Source: Peristeroidobacter soli
GTDB taxonomy: Bacteria; Pseudomonadota; Gammaproteobacteria; Steroidobacterales; Steroidobacteraceae
Assembly: GCF_004138485.1 (NCBI RefSeq)
Contig: NZ_RYEV01000003.1
Coordinates: 558,001-622,000, forward strand
Direction: 5' to 3'
Length of the DNA: 64,000 nucleotides
Shown here: one piece after another, positions 54,378 to 63,758 of the stretch
How positions within the stretch are numbered: position 1 is the first letter of the stretch
Layout of the letters: each line of letters opens with the position of its first letter
Notes under the pieces: generated by a model
Seen by the model: the letters and a program-made list of their open reading frames with translations, nothing else
Database searches by the model: none
What the model was told of the DNA's origin: nothing
Made by a program: the position numbers and the translations under genes

Positions 54378-55109
54378 ATGCCGCTAAAACTCCTGACGCT
54401 GAACATCGAGCACGATCGTCATCTCGATCGGGTGGCGCAGACGATTGCCACGCATCTGCCTGACATCGTCTGTTTACACGAAGTGTTTGAGAAAGATTGC
54501 GCGACGCTGGCGGCTGTGGGCGATTACCAGGTGAAGTACGCCATCAGCACGCTCATGCCGGAGAGAAGCGGCGGTGGCAGCAGTCCGCGCAGTTGGGGGG
54601 TGGCTGTGCTGACGCGCGTGCCGGTGCATGCTCAAACCGTCGCCTACTATGCCGACGATCCGCGCATCCGGATCTTCGCTCAGCCGAACGATCCGCGGCG
54701 GCTCTTGGTCATGACTGAGATCGATCACGAGGGGCGGAGCTACAAGATCGGCTCCACTCATTTCACCTGGTCGATGGACGGCGAAACCACCGACGAACAG
54801 CGCGCGGATTTCGCCAGGCTCAAGCAGGCGCTGCTGCCCTATCCAGACTATGTGCTGTGTGGCGACTTCAACGCGCCGCGCGGCAGAGAAATGTTCGCCC
54901 TGTTCACCGACGAGCTGGGGCTCATCGATCACCTACCCGCCGATGTCACCACCACGATCGATGCGCAGTTCCACTATGCCGGCGCGCTCGAGTACGCGGT
55001 CGATACGATTTTCGCCACGCCGGAGTATCGGCTGACGGACGTGCAGGTGCTCGAGGGGATCAGCGATCACAAGGGCATATTGGCGAGCGTCGAGCGGCGG
55101 GCGCCGTGA
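54378..55109 (+). CDS. endonuclease/exonuclease/phosphatase-fold hydrolase
   Basis: The protein has 243 residues. Motifs are LKLLTLNIEHDRHLD at the N-terminus (Asn-Glu), DIVCLHEVFEKD near residue 29 (catalytic Glu), IGSTHFTWS near residue 127, YVLCGDFNAPRGREMF near residue 156 (DxN), and ISDHKGILASV near residue 230 (SDH). This is the full Mg-dependent EEP catalytic set. The substrate (nucleic acid, phosphoinositide or sphingomyelin) is unknown. There is no signal peptide. Confidence 0.88.
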   Translation: MPLKLLTLNIEHDRHLDRVAQTIATHLPDIVCLHEVFEKDCATLAAVGDYQVKYAISTLMPERSGGGSSPRSWGVAVLTRVPVHAQTVAYYADDPRIRIFAQPNDPRRLLVMTEIDHEGRSYKIGSTHFTWSMDGETTDEQRADFARLKQALLPYPDYVLCGDFNAPRGREMFALFTDELGLIDHLPADVTTTIDAQFHYAGALEYAVDTIFATPEYRLTDVQVLEGISDHKGILASVERRAP

Positions 55110-55181
55110 AGGAATCACCTCGGAATTTGCGGCGAGCAGGCAGGTCAATCACCTCATGCGCGTGGGTGTAGGGGCGTAAGC

Positions 55182-55847
55182 GTGAAAACCCTGGTTTTAG
55201 TCCTCGACCTCGCGGGCACCTTCGTCTTTGCCCTGGCCGGCGCGACGGCGGGCGCGCGCAGGCAGCTCGATATCTTCGGCGTTCTGGTGCTGGCGTTTGC
55301 GGCCGCATGCGCGGGTGGCATCGTGCGTGATGTATTGATTGGCGCTACGCCGCCGGGAGCGATTACCGATTGGCGATTCCTGGCGGCATCGGTGCTGGCG
55401 GGGGTCATTGCGTTCAAGTGGCATGCGGCGATCGAGCGCATGGCGAATCCGGTTCGAATGTTCGATGCCGCGGGGCTCGCGTTGTTTGCAGTCGCGGGCA
55501 CTCAAAAGGCGCTGGCGTACGAACTCAATCCGGTGATGGCGGCGCTGCTCGGCATGCTCACGGGGATCGGCGGTGGTGTCGTTCGCGACGTGTTGCTGGC
55601 ACAGATTCCGTTGGTGCTCCGGGCTGAGCTCTACGCAGTGGCGGCGTTGGGTGGTGCGACGGTGGTCGTGTTGGGCGATCAGTTCGGCGCGCCGCCGGTG
55701 CCCGCGGCATTGTGTGGGGCGGCTTTTTGTTTTGTCTTGCGCGTGCTGGCCATCAGGCGGGGCTGGCAGTTGCCGAAGGCGCTTCAGCAGCCCGCGGGCG
55801 CCGCCGGCGAAAAGCCCGCGAGCGAGCGCAAAGACGCCAGGCTGTAG
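55182..55847 (+). CDS. TRIC-type trimeric cation channel family (UPF0126)
   Basis: The protein has 221 residues in two repeated halves, each with three helices: LDLAGTFVFALAGATAGARR near residue 5, AACAGGIVRDVLIGATPP near residue 40, and the second copy FDAAGLALFAVAGTQKAL near residue 95, GIGGGVVRDVLLAQIPLVL near residue 127. The GGxxRDxL motif pair is the TRIC/UPF0126 hallmark. A trimeric potassium-permeable channel is expected. Confidence 0.88.
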   Translation: MKTLVLVLDLAGTFVFALAGATAGARRQLDIFGVLVLAFAAACAGGIVRDVLIGATPPGAITDWRFLAASVLAGVIAFKWHAAIERMANPVRMFDAAGLALFAVAGTQKALAYELNPVMAALLGMLTGIGGGVVRDVLLAQIPLVLRAELYAVAALGGATVVVLGDQFGAPPVPAALCGAAFCFVLRVLAIRRGWQLPKALQQPAGAAGEKPASERKDARL

Positions 55848-55907
55848 CGATTGTCGTCACCAGGAATGAGCTAGTATTCAGCGGCATTTTGTCGCTCAGG
55901 ATCCGGC

Positions 55908-57491
55908 ATGTCCGCATTCGACCTGTTCAAGCGAGTCTCCAAGGCACCGACCAATCCGCACGTCAGTCCCGCCCGCCGGACCTTCGACATCGCCGATCTG
56001 TATCGCGGGCCGGTGGTCATCGCCGATGACAAAGCCGAGGGTCAGGAGCTGGCGCTGGATGAGAAGCTGCGCCAGGCCTACTTCTGGATCGTCAACACGG
56101 CCATCATCAGCCCGCACTACGACATCGAGTACAACGAAGAGCCGCCGCAGGAATTCAGCATCGGCGATCACAAGAGCCGGCTGACGCTGCCCACCGGGCA
56201 AAGTTATTCCAGCTTCGTGCTGTTGCCGCTGCTCACATTCGCCCTGCGTCGCAAGTGCCTGCTGATCGGCGGGCCGGGGCGCGGCAAGACCGCCAGCGCA
56301 ATTCTGATGGGCGTGCTGGGCGGCTACTCATTGAAAGACGTGCGGCGCTCGATGCTTCACGGTCACCCGCAGATGACCACGGCCGACCTGCTCGGCAATC
56401 CACTGCCGGCCGATCTCATCAACGCGCAGAAGGTCGAAGACATCCGCATCGCCTGGCGCAAGTGGCTGTCGATGCGTGTGAAGATCGTGGACGAATACAA
56501 CCGCATTCCGACACGCACCCAGAGCGCGCTGCTCACCGTGATGGGCGACAACTACGCCGAGCTGCTTGACCAGATTCACGAATGTCCCGAATCGGCATGG
56601 TTCCTCACCGCCAACGACGAGCAGGGCGGCGGCACGTATCAGGTGATCGAAGCGTTGCGCGATCGTATCGACGTGATCGTACAGGCGCTGTCCTTCAATC
56701 CGCGTTTCCTGGGGCAGCTGCTGACCCGGATCGAGGAAGGCATTCGTCCGGAAGAGGCGATGCCCAAAGAAATCGTGTTCACGGAAGCGCAGATCGATCG
56801 CATGGGGGCGCAGATTCGCGCCATCCAGTTGAGTCCGGAAGTGCGCCGGCGCATCGAGTTCTTCTCGAGTCAGTTCGAGTTCTGCGATGTCGCCGCCGAG
56901 CAGTTCGAATACAAAACCAAGGACACGGCGCGGCTGGCCGGAGTCGAGTGGCACACACTGACTGCGCAGGAAACCGGCAAGGATCGGCTCAAGGATCTCG
57001 GCGCGCAGTCGAAGAACGGCATCTCCGTGCGCATGTTGATGACCTTGCTTCTCTATGCCAAGGCGATGGCGTTCTTCCGTGGTAACCCCGCAGTGGAACT
57101 GAGCGATGTTCGCCAGATCCTGCCGTTCGTATTCCACGACAAGCTCATCCCGGACATCGACGCGCCGTTCTTCGAAAGCGCCGGCAACGCCATGTTCCGC
57201 AGCGATCGCGTCGGCTGGTTGCGCCGGCTGTTCGATCTTTCGTGTGCCGAGTACGAACGACTGAATCTCGACCAGGACGATGCGGTGCTGGCGCTCACCA
57301 CTCAGTTCGATCGCGGTCTGGAGGGCTTGAGCGAGAGCGACACGCGCCAGCAGTTGTTTCAGATCGAGCGCACCGTCAATGAGCTGATCAAAGGACAGAA
57401 GCTGTACGGTCACTTATATGACGACCTGCTCAAGCTGAAGTATCTGCATCAGCGTTACACCAATTATCTGCGCTGGCTGCGCGCGGGTTGA
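55908..57491 (+). CDS. MoxR-type AAA+ ATPase
   Basis: This 527-residue protein has an N-terminal extension of about 110 residues, then Walker A CLLIGGPGRGKTASAIL near residue 119. Walker B reads VKIVDEYNRIPTRTQSALL near residue 196, with the ExN-type substitution of this group. Sensor 1 WFLTANDEQGGGTY lies near residue 227, and EALRDRID and arginine-finger sequence near residue 248. MoxR ATPases partner with VWA-domain proteins to insert metals or remodel complexes. The stop overlaps the start of the next gene, which begins the coupled cluster. Confidence 0.85.
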   Translation: MSAFDLFKRVSKAPTNPHVSPARRTFDIADLYRGPVVIADDKAEGQELALDEKLRQAYFWIVNTAIISPHYDIEYNEEPPQEFSIGDHKSRLTLPTGQSYSSFVLLPLLTFALRRKCLLIGGPGRGKTASAILMGVLGGYSLKDVRRSMLHGHPQMTTADLLGNPLPADLINAQKVEDIRIAWRKWLSMRVKIVDEYNRIPTRTQSALLTVMGDNYAELLDQIHECPESAWFLTANDEQGGGTYQVIEALRDRIDVIVQALSFNPRFLGQLLTRIEEGIRPEEAMPKEIVFTEAQIDRMGAQIRAIQLSPEVRRRIEFFSSQFEFCDVAAEQFEYKTKDTARLAGVEWHTLTAQETGKDRLKDLGAQSKNGISVRMLMTLLLYAKAMAFFRGNPAVELSDVRQILPFVFHDKLIPDIDAPFFESAGNAMFRSDRVGWLRRLFDLSCAEYERLNLDQDDAVLALTTQFDRGLEGLSESDTRQQLFQIERTVNELIKGQKLYGHLYDDLLKLKYLHQRYTNYLRWLRAG

Positions 57492-57493
57492 CG

Positions 57494-58480
57494 ATGATCA
57501 GCGCTCCTCTCGCCGAGGCGTTACAGGCGCGACGTGCGGATTTCAACGCGCGCTTCAGGCTCGCCGCGCAACGCTATCCGCAGCTCGATGGTCAGGAGCT
57601 GCTGCGATTCATTGCCGATGCGGTCGAGCCACTCGCACAGGCGGTTCATGCAAATCATCCTGATGCCGTCGGTGATGTTGTCAGTGTCGCGTACGACTGC
57701 TCGCTGCAACTGGTAGGGCAGCGACTGTCGCTCGATGCGGGTCGCTATGGCGCGATTCCTGAAACCTGGCGCGAGGTGTTGCCGCCAGCGGCTGGCCTGA
57801 TCGCCTCTCAGCCCGCGCGTGTAATGGCGTCGCTAACGAATGCGGCCCATCAACTCGCAAGCACGGAGTCCGCCGACGTGAATCGATGGGTGCGCGCGTT
57901 GAAGGGCATCGCATCTCAATGCGCAACGCCGGACGAGTTATTAATGGTGGGGCAGGTGGGCGCGTGGCAATGTGGGCTGGCGCACTATCGCGAGGGTGCA
58001 CTCGGCGCGATTCCGTCGCTGCCGACCAAACTTGCGTGCACGGTGCTGGGTATCGAGTCGAAACAATTTGAACCCGTGCTTCGGCGATTGCAGGAAGATC
58101 GCTGGTTCGATCCCGCGCACCCGAATGCAGAGTCGTTACGCATCGTGCGCAGCGCCGGCGCGTTTCGTGGTTTCGGCGGCCCATTCCTGCAGCCGCCTTT
58201 GCTCAAAAGCGCGGACAGCGGCTGGCTCGTGCAGAGTGCCGATGACTATTGGTTCCTGGTCGCGGACGCATTCGGCGCGACACTTCATCGCAGTACCGCC
58301 GAAGAGTGGCGTGCGCAGCCGGCGAAGAAAGAAGAACACGTCGGCACGCGAGTGGTCTACAACGGCAAGTCGCTCGATATGCCGGGCGCGGGCCCCATCA
58401 CCAGCAGCGGATCGAGCACGGGCGCGATTGCCTGTACGTTCGCTCATTCGCATCAGATCGTGCTGGTCGCGCTGAAGTAA
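57494..58480 (+). CDS. hypothetical protein, middle member of the MoxR-VWA cluster
   Basis: The protein has 328 residues from the ATG at 57494; a TTG at 57488 that overlaps the previous stop is an alternative. The first 180 residues are helical (DAVGDVVSVAYDCSLQLVGQ, VMASLTNAAHQLA), and the C-terminal part has beta-rich sequence with PGAGPITSSGSSTGAIACTF. I recognise no domain. It sits between a MoxR ATPase and a VWA protein, where adaptor proteins are common. It could recruit a client or a substrate. Confidence 0.65.
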   Translation: MISAPLAEALQARRADFNARFRLAAQRYPQLDGQELLRFIADAVEPLAQAVHANHPDAVGDVVSVAYDCSLQLVGQRLSLDAGRYGAIPETWREVLPPAAGLIASQPARVMASLTNAAHQLASTESADVNRWVRALKGIASQCATPDELLMVGQVGAWQCGLAHYREGALGAIPSLPTKLACTVLGIESKQFEPVLRRLQEDRWFDPAHPNAESLRIVRSAGAFRGFGGPFLQPPLLKSADSGWLVQSADDYWFLVADAFGATLHRSTAEEWRAQPAKKEEHVGTRVVYNGKSLDMPGAGPITSSGSSTGAIACTFAHSHQIVLVALK

Positions 58481-58485
58481 CTATC

Positions 58486-60285
58486 GTGCTCAACGACGAG
58501 CCACTTTCACGGTTACGCGAACGCTGGACGGCGGCCTGGCCGAAAGCGCTCGCTGCGTGGAGCAGGCACGTCGTGCTTCATGCGCCGTCTTTGTGTGCGG
58601 ACGATCGTGAAGCGGAGCAGGAAGGGCTGACCGAGAGCTTCGCGATGATCCGTCTGGCGGATCAGTCCATCATCATCAATCTCGCGGCTATCGAACGGCA
58701 CGGGCTCGGCGATTACGCCGAAGAAATCCTGGCGCACGAGATCGGCCATCATGTCCTGGCGCCGGCGAATCTGACGGATCACGCTCGTTCGCTCGCGCGT
58801 ATCCGACAGGCGCTGCCGACGCTGGAAGCGCATGCGCCGATGATTGCTAACCTGTTCACCGATCTGCTGATCAACGATCGGTTGCAGCGGAGTGCCGAGC
58901 TGCGGCTCGCCGAGGTGTTCAAGAAGCTGACCCTCGACAAGAGGGAAGCGGGCGGAACCCTGTGGCGAATCTATCTGCGGACCTACGAGTTGCTGTGGTC
59001 GCTGGAGCGCGGCTCGCTGGCCGATGGCAAGTTGAGCGCGGAAGCCGAGGGTGATGCGTGGCTGGCGATGCGCATCGTTCGTCACTATTCGCGCAACTGG
59101 ATCGAAGGCGCGGCGAAGTTTGCGATGTTGATGTTGCCGTATCTCGCCAAGGACGCGCTCGACGCGAGTGCCGCCCGCGCCTGGCACGACACGCGCGCGG
59201 CTGGAGCGGGCGGTGAGCCGTCAGGGTTGGCGGAAGCGGATGAGAATGATGGCAAGCCGATGGTGCATCCGTCGCGTGATCCGGAAATCACCGGACATGA
59301 AGGGCCGGGTTCGCAAACGGAGTCGAAGAAAACACTTGAAGCGGCGACTCAAAACCGGCCCGGCGGGCAGACTCGCCAGCCGTTCGAATACGGTGAGATT
59401 CTGCGCGCCGCCGGCGTGACTCTAAGCGATCACGACATCGCCGTCTCGTACTACCGCGAGAAGGCCGCGCCTCATTTGATTCGGTTCCCGGCGCGGCGCA
59501 AGCCGGCGAGCCTCGATCCGTTGCCGGAAGGCATCGAGCCGTGGCAAATGGGCGAGTCCTTCGACAGCATCGATTGGCTGCAAACCATCATGCAGAGTCC
59601 GAGGATCGTTCCCGGCATGACGACGGTGCAGCGGGTGTGGGGAGTGTCGCCAGGTGCCGAGCCGGCCAGCGTGCCGCTGAATCTGGACGTATTCATCGAC
59701 AGCTCGGGCAGCATGCCCAATCCGCAGCAGTTTTTGTCTTTTCCGACTTTGGCGGGCGCGATCCTGTGTCTGTCGGCGCTGCGGGCCGGAGCGAGGGTCA
59801 AAGTCACGGTTTGGAGCGGCAAGAATCAAGTGACATCGACGCCGGGTTTCGTTCGCGATACCCAGGAAGTCATGCGCGCCTTGATCAGTTACTACGGTGG
59901 CGGGACACAGTTTCCGCTGCACGAGCTGCGCGAGACGTATCTTGAAACGAAGCGCGCGCTCAATCCCACGCATCTGCTGTTCATCTCCGACGACGGCATC
60001 ACGACGATCTTCGATAAGGATGAGCGCGGACACGAGGGTTGGGATTTGTTTCGCGCGGCCCTGGCCAAGGCCGCCGGCGGTTCGACTTTTGTCTTGAATC
60101 TGGGCAAGGAGTGGGAGACCGCTCAGTACGCCTTCCCGCATCGGGAGCTGTTGATTCGCGCTCGTGATGAGCTCGGCATTCGCATCGCTCGTATCGAAGA
60201 TTGGGAACAACTGGTGGAATTCGCGCGGGACTTCGCGAGAACCGTCTATCAACCGGCGGAGCCGTCCGCGAGAGCGACGGCATGA
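58486..60285 (+). CDS. metallopeptidase-like (HEXXH) protein with C-terminal VWA domain
   Basis: The protein has 599 residues, starting at a GTG 6 bp after the preceding stop. Residues 1-220 are helical and hold the zinc-type motif ILAHEIGHHVLAP near residue 84. A low-complexity linker (Gly/Glu/Pro, residues 230-300) follows. A VWA domain with MIDAS DVFIDSSGSMPNP near residue 402, and GGGTQFPLHELRETY near residue 473, ends it. The pairing of a predicted peptidase with VWA resembles the DUF2201/COG3864 family. MoxR-VWA partnership is known. The HEXXH suggests it may process a precursor. The stop overlaps the radical SAM start (ATGA). Confidence 0.8.
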   Translation: MLNDEPLSRLRERWTAAWPKALAAWSRHVVLHAPSLCADDREAEQEGLTESFAMIRLADQSIIINLAAIERHGLGDYAEEILAHEIGHHVLAPANLTDHARSLARIRQALPTLEAHAPMIANLFTDLLINDRLQRSAELRLAEVFKKLTLDKREAGGTLWRIYLRTYELLWSLERGSLADGKLSAEAEGDAWLAMRIVRHYSRNWIEGAAKFAMLMLPYLAKDALDASAARAWHDTRAAGAGGEPSGLAEADENDGKPMVHPSRDPEITGHEGPGSQTESKKTLEAATQNRPGGQTRQPFEYGEILRAAGVTLSDHDIAVSYYREKAAPHLIRFPARRKPASLDPLPEGIEPWQMGESFDSIDWLQTIMQSPRIVPGMTTVQRVWGVSPGAEPASVPLNLDVFIDSSGSMPNPQQFLSFPTLAGAILCLSALRAGARVKVTVWSGKNQVTSTPGFVRDTQEVMRALISYYGGGTQFPLHELRETYLETKRALNPTHLLFISDDGITTIFDKDERGHEGWDLFRAALAKAAGGSTFVLNLGKEWETAQYAFPHRELLIRARDELGIRIARIEDWEQLVEFARDFARTVYQPAEPSARATA

Positions 60286-61238
60286 TCGTCATCTGGCGCG
60301 TCACGACTCATTGCAATCTCGGCTGTGGCTACTGCGCCTATGATCGCAATCTGCCGTTCGAGCGCGCCGACGTCGATGAGGGCACGGTGCTGCGGATGGC
60401 GCGGTTGTTCTCTGAGTATCAATCGCGAACCGGCGCTACGGTGATGATCAGCTGGCTGGGCGGTGAGCCGCTGCTCTGGAAGCCGCTCGCGTCAGTGTCG
60501 AAGATGCTGTCCAAGGAGCTTGGCTTGCAGCTCAGTGCAACGACCAATGGCACCGCGCTGAAGTCAGCGGCACTGCGCTCGATGATCGCCGACGACTTCG
60601 CCGAGCTGACCGTGAGCGTCGACGGGCCAGCAGCCTTTCACGACCGCGTCCGGCGCTGGCCGGGCGGGTTCGAGCACCTGCGATCCGTGGTCACACAGTT
60701 GCGGGCCGACACGCAGAGTCGCGAACGCAGGCTGCGCTTGCGAGTGAATACAGTGTTGATGGCGAAGAACATTCACCTGTTCGGTGAGCTGTGCGAGCAG
60801 CTGATCTCGTGGGGCATCGATGAGATCACGTTCAACCAGCTCGGCGGCAACGATCGGCCGGAGTTTTATCGGGAGCATCGTCTGCGCCCCGAGGACGTTG
60901 AGACGCTGACAAAGATGCTGCCCCGATTGCGGGACCGACTCTGGGCGCATGGCATTCGACTCAGCGGTGGCTCGCAGTACTTGCATCGGTTCCGAGCCAG
61001 CGCGTCGGGCGAGCGATTGCGCGTCGATAGTTGCAATCCGGGTAAGAAGTTTCTGTTCATCGATGAGCGCGGCCAGGTCGCTCCGTGCAGCTTCACGCTG
61101 GCGGACTACGATGTGCATGTCGACGAACTGCGCTCAGTCGAGGATTTGATGACGTTGCACAGTCGCTATGAGCAGCGCCGGTCGCATTGGTGCGATGATT
61201 GTCCCAGCACCCAGGTCTTCGAGAAGTTCGTGGCGTAA
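60282..61238 (+). CDS. radical SAM protein with C-terminal Cys cluster
   Basis: This 318-residue protein starts at the ATG overlapping the preceding stop. The SAM [4Fe-4S] motif is CNLGCGYCAYD near residue 12 (CxxxCxxC), and WLGGEPLLW near residue 64 is the SAM-binding GGE. VSVDGPAAFHDRVR lies near residue 113. The C-terminal third has extra Cys residues (CNPGKKFLFIDERGQVAPC near residue 248, CDDCPS near residue 305) resembling a SPASM/twitch auxiliary-cluster arrangement. SPASM enzymes modify peptides or activate partner enzymes. The substrate is unknown; the nearby peptidase and ligase point to a small-molecule or peptide product. Confidence 0.85.
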   Translation: MIVIWRVTTHCNLGCGYCAYDRNLPFERADVDEGTVLRMARLFSEYQSRTGATVMISWLGGEPLLWKPLASVSKMLSKELGLQLSATTNGTALKSAALRSMIADDFAELTVSVDGPAAFHDRVRRWPGGFEHLRSVVTQLRADTQSRERRLRLRVNTVLMAKNIHLFGELCEQLISWGIDEITFNQLGGNDRPEFYREHRLRPEDVETLTKMLPRLRDRLWAHGIRLSGGSQYLHRFRASASGERLRVDSCNPGKKFLFIDERGQVAPCSFTLADYDVHVDELRSVEDLMTLHSRYEQRRSHWCDDCPSTQVFEKFVA

Positions 61239-61240
61239 CC

Positions 61241-61825
61241 ATGCAAAAAGAAGGACCCCCGCTTCAGCAGCTCCTGCATCGGATCACGGCGACCCCGCCG
61301 GACTTCATGGCCGAGCCGCGCATCGGCAACAAGGGCGAGGTACATACGGTCGCCGTCGTGCGGGACCTGCTTGCGTCCAAGGGACACGTCGTCGAGCTTG
61401 CCAGCTTGAGCGCGCTGGCGGGGCGGGACGTGAAGGCCGACCGGAATCGCCTGTCGATCACGTTGCTCATCGCGTGGTTGCTGGCCGATCCAGCGCTGAC
61501 GATAGAGCGTGAGCGCCTGGTCGACATACTGACTTTGTTGAAGGACGATGCCACGCGCCTTGCCGGATACACGAACGCTCGGCAGCTGTTCGAGGACCTG
61601 GAGCGTCGTGAGGAGTTGGCGCGACTGACTTTGTCCAAGCTCGGGCTGCGGCCTGCCGGCGAGACGATGGCGCAAGCGCAAGACCGATTCACGAGCATCA
61701 GCTCGCTGGAGCGGGCGCGATTGCTGGCGGCGTCGCAGGAGGCCGAGGCGCGGGCGCGTGCTATCCGCGAGCAACTGGCGAAGAAGGCGGCTGAAGAGTC
61801 CGCGAACAAGTGGACGCGCGAGTGA
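61241..61825 (+). CDS. small helical protein, possible substrate or adaptor
   Basis: The protein has 194 residues starting 2 bp after the radical SAM stop. The first part (EPRIGNKGEVHTVAVVRDLL) is basic, the middle hydrophobic (LLIAWLLAD), and the C-terminal 60 residues form a charged coiled coil (SLERARLLAASQEAEARARAI...). There is no signal peptide or Cys motif. I recognise no family. The location directly between the radical SAM gene and the ligase makes it a candidate partner or carrier. It has no Gly-Gly-type leader site that would mark an obvious RiPP precursor. Confidence 0.6.
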   Translation: MQKEGPPLQQLLHRITATPPDFMAEPRIGNKGEVHTVAVVRDLLASKGHVVELASLSALAGRDVKADRNRLSITLLIAWLLADPALTIERERLVDILTLLKDDATRLAGYTNARQLFEDLERREELARLTLSKLGLRPAGETMAQAQDRFTSISSLERARLLAASQEAEARARAIREQLAKKAAEESANKWTRE

Positions 61826-63165
61826 GCGACGAAGAGAGTCGCCATCCCAATATCTCGGAGCACGGCCAGCGCATGCTGGCGCAGCTCAGAGAGCATCCGA
61901 GCGCACCGATCTATCGGAATCAAAGCGGGCACCGTCTGTTGCCCGGCGAGGTTGATCGAGCGCGAGCGTTGGAAGACGAAGCAGTTCGCGCCACGATCGA
62001 TTGGCAGCCCAATGTGCCGCCCGCCTGGGTGAAGTCGTTCGTCGAGCGATGTTTCAGCGCGTCGCCTTTCTATCGTCGTTACGGCGCCATGCCTCGCAGC
62101 TTCACCGAGCTGCCAACGATGACACGCGAAGATCTCGCGCGTGACATGCCGTATCTGGTGCCGGACGACATCGATATCGACCGGCTCATCAACTTTCGAA
62201 CCAGCGGCACCAGCGGCCATCCGTTGCTGATGGCATCGCATCCGCTGGTCGCGGCTCAGTACCTCGGTTATCACAAACGGGCGCTGCGCCGGTTCGGTGT
62301 GACGCTCAGGCACGGGCGCGGCCAGGTTGGCGTCATCCTGCTGGGCGTGCAGTCCATCTGCTTCACGTATGTCTCCATCACGCCGACCATGGATGATTCG
62401 GGTCTGGCGAAGATCAATCTGCATCCTAACGACTGGCGCTCGCTCGACGACCGGGCGAAGTATCTGGAGGCGATGAATCCGGAGGTGCTCGCGGGCGATC
62501 CCATTTCGTTCGCGACGCTGCTCGACATCGATCCCAAGCTCCGACCCGCCGCGTTGCTATCCACGTCGATGACGCTCATGCCGGCGCTTCGCGAGCGGCT
62601 CGAGGAACGTTTCGGCTGTCCCGTGCTCGACCTCTACTCCATGAACGAAGCGGGGCCGATTGCGGTGCTCGATGAGACAGCGGGCGGTCATGTGCTGCTT
62701 CAACAGCGCATGTATGTGGAGATTCTGGATGATGCCGATCGGCCTGTCGCTCCGGGCCAGCGCGGCGAAGTGACGCTCACCGGCGGCTTCAACTTCTGCC
62801 TGCCGCTGGTTCGTTATCGCACCGGAGATCACGCGTCGCTGGAACGTCGCGGCGACGATCTCGTGCTGATCGGGCTCGAAGGCCGGCCGCCCGTGAAGTA
62901 CCGGCGTCACGATGGCCGGTGGCTCAACAACATCGAGATCACGCATGCGTTACGCCCGATGCCCATCGTGCAGTTCAGCGTGCATCAGGATGCGTCGGCG
63001 CATATCCGCGTCGACTACGTTGCGGCGTCGGTCGCGCCGGGCGATGTGGAGCGGGCGCTGCGAGCGCTGTTTGGTGAGGAAACTTCGTTGCAAGTCAGTC
63101 AGGTCGACAGCTTCGATCGCAAGATCATTCAATACACGTCTGCGTTGCCCGGAGCGCAGGCGTGA
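61822..63165 (+). CDS. PaaK-like adenylate-forming enzyme
   Basis: The protein has 447 residues from the GTG at 61822, overlapping the previous stop; the GTG at 61810 is possible. ANL-type motifs are FRTSGTSGHPLLM near residue 125 (P-loop-like), LLSTSMTLMPALRERLEERFGCP near residue 246, LYSMNEAGPIA near residue 270, and RYRTGDHASLE near residue 332. The family (phenylacetate-CoA ligase, coenzyme F390 synthetase) activates carboxylates as acyl-AMP before thioester or amide formation. Likely ligates or activates a product of the radical SAM step. Confidence 0.82.
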   Translation: MSDEESRHPNISEHGQRMLAQLREHPSAPIYRNQSGHRLLPGEVDRARALEDEAVRATIDWQPNVPPAWVKSFVERCFSASPFYRRYGAMPRSFTELPTMTREDLARDMPYLVPDDIDIDRLINFRTSGTSGHPLLMASHPLVAAQYLGYHKRALRRFGVTLRHGRGQVGVILLGVQSICFTYVSITPTMDDSGLAKINLHPNDWRSLDDRAKYLEAMNPEVLAGDPISFATLLDIDPKLRPAALLSTSMTLMPALRERLEERFGCPVLDLYSMNEAGPIAVLDETAGGHVLLQQRMYVEILDDADRPVAPGQRGEVTLTGGFNFCLPLVRYRTGDHASLERRGDDLVLIGLEGRPPVKYRRHDGRWLNNIEITHALRPMPIVQFSVHQDASAHIRVDYVAASVAPGDVERALRALFGEETSLQVSQVDSFDRKIIQYTSALPGAQA

Positions 63166-63758
63166 GAGCGTGGGAGATCGCCGCCAATCTGGCGTATCTG
63201 GTTTCCATCCTGCTCGCGACCCGGAACAGTGGGCACACGTGGTGGACCGGCATCGTCGGCTGCTTGCTGTTCGGTTGGGTGTTTCTGCAGACGCAGTTGT
63301 ACGCGGATCTGACGCTGCAGGGGTTCTTCATCGTCACCAGCATCTACGGCTGGTGGCATTGGCAGCGAGGTTGCGAAGGCGCGCCGGCGCCAATCCAGAG
63401 AAGCTCGGCGCGCGAGATCGTCATGTGGGCGGCGGCGGCAATTGTTGGTGCGATCGGCTACGGGGCGCTGCTGCTGAGGTTTACGGATGCGTATGCGCCG
63501 TTCGTCGACTCGCTGGTGCTGACGTTCAGCATTCTGGCGCAGCTTTTGTTGATGCGTCGGCGTGTCGAGACCTGGTGGTGTTGGCTGGTCGTGAACACCA
63601 TCGCGGTGCCCCTTTATCTGAGTCGTGATTTGCAGCTGACCGCCGCGTTCTACGCCGCCTATTGGGTCAATGCATGCGTGGCGATGCCACGCTGGTATGC
63701 GTTGTTGTGTCGGGAGCGGAGTCTGCAGGTGTCGCAGGTTTCCGCCGGTGCTCAGTGA
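63162..63758 (+). CDS. pnuC: nicotinamide riboside/mononucleotide transporter PnuC
   Basis: The protein has 198 residues starting at a GTG with overlap to the preceding stop. Seven hydrophobic segments are seen, with the PnuC hallmark FIVTSIYGWWHWQRG near residue 58 and the C-terminal AAFYAAYWVNACVAMPRWYALL segment. It imports vitamin B3 nucleosides by facilitated diffusion. The next gene begins with overlap (GTGA) and encodes the expected NadR kinase/adenylyltransferase. Confidence 0.88.
   Translation: MRAWEIAANLAYLVSILLATRNSGHTWWTGIVGCLLFGWVFLQTQLYADLTLQGFFIVTSIYGWWHWQRGCEGAPAPIQRSSAREIVMWAAAAIVGAIGYGALLLRFTDAYAPFVDSLVLTFSILAQLLLMRRRVETWWCWLVVNTIAVPLYLSRDLQLTAAFYAAYWVNACVAMPRWYALLCRERSLQVSQVSAGAQ

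Noticed and set aside
58249-58485. In-frame N-terminal extension of the HEXXH-VWA gene
   Set aside because: It overlaps the 3' end of the preceding conserved frame, and the GTG at 58486 gives a normal spacing after its stop.
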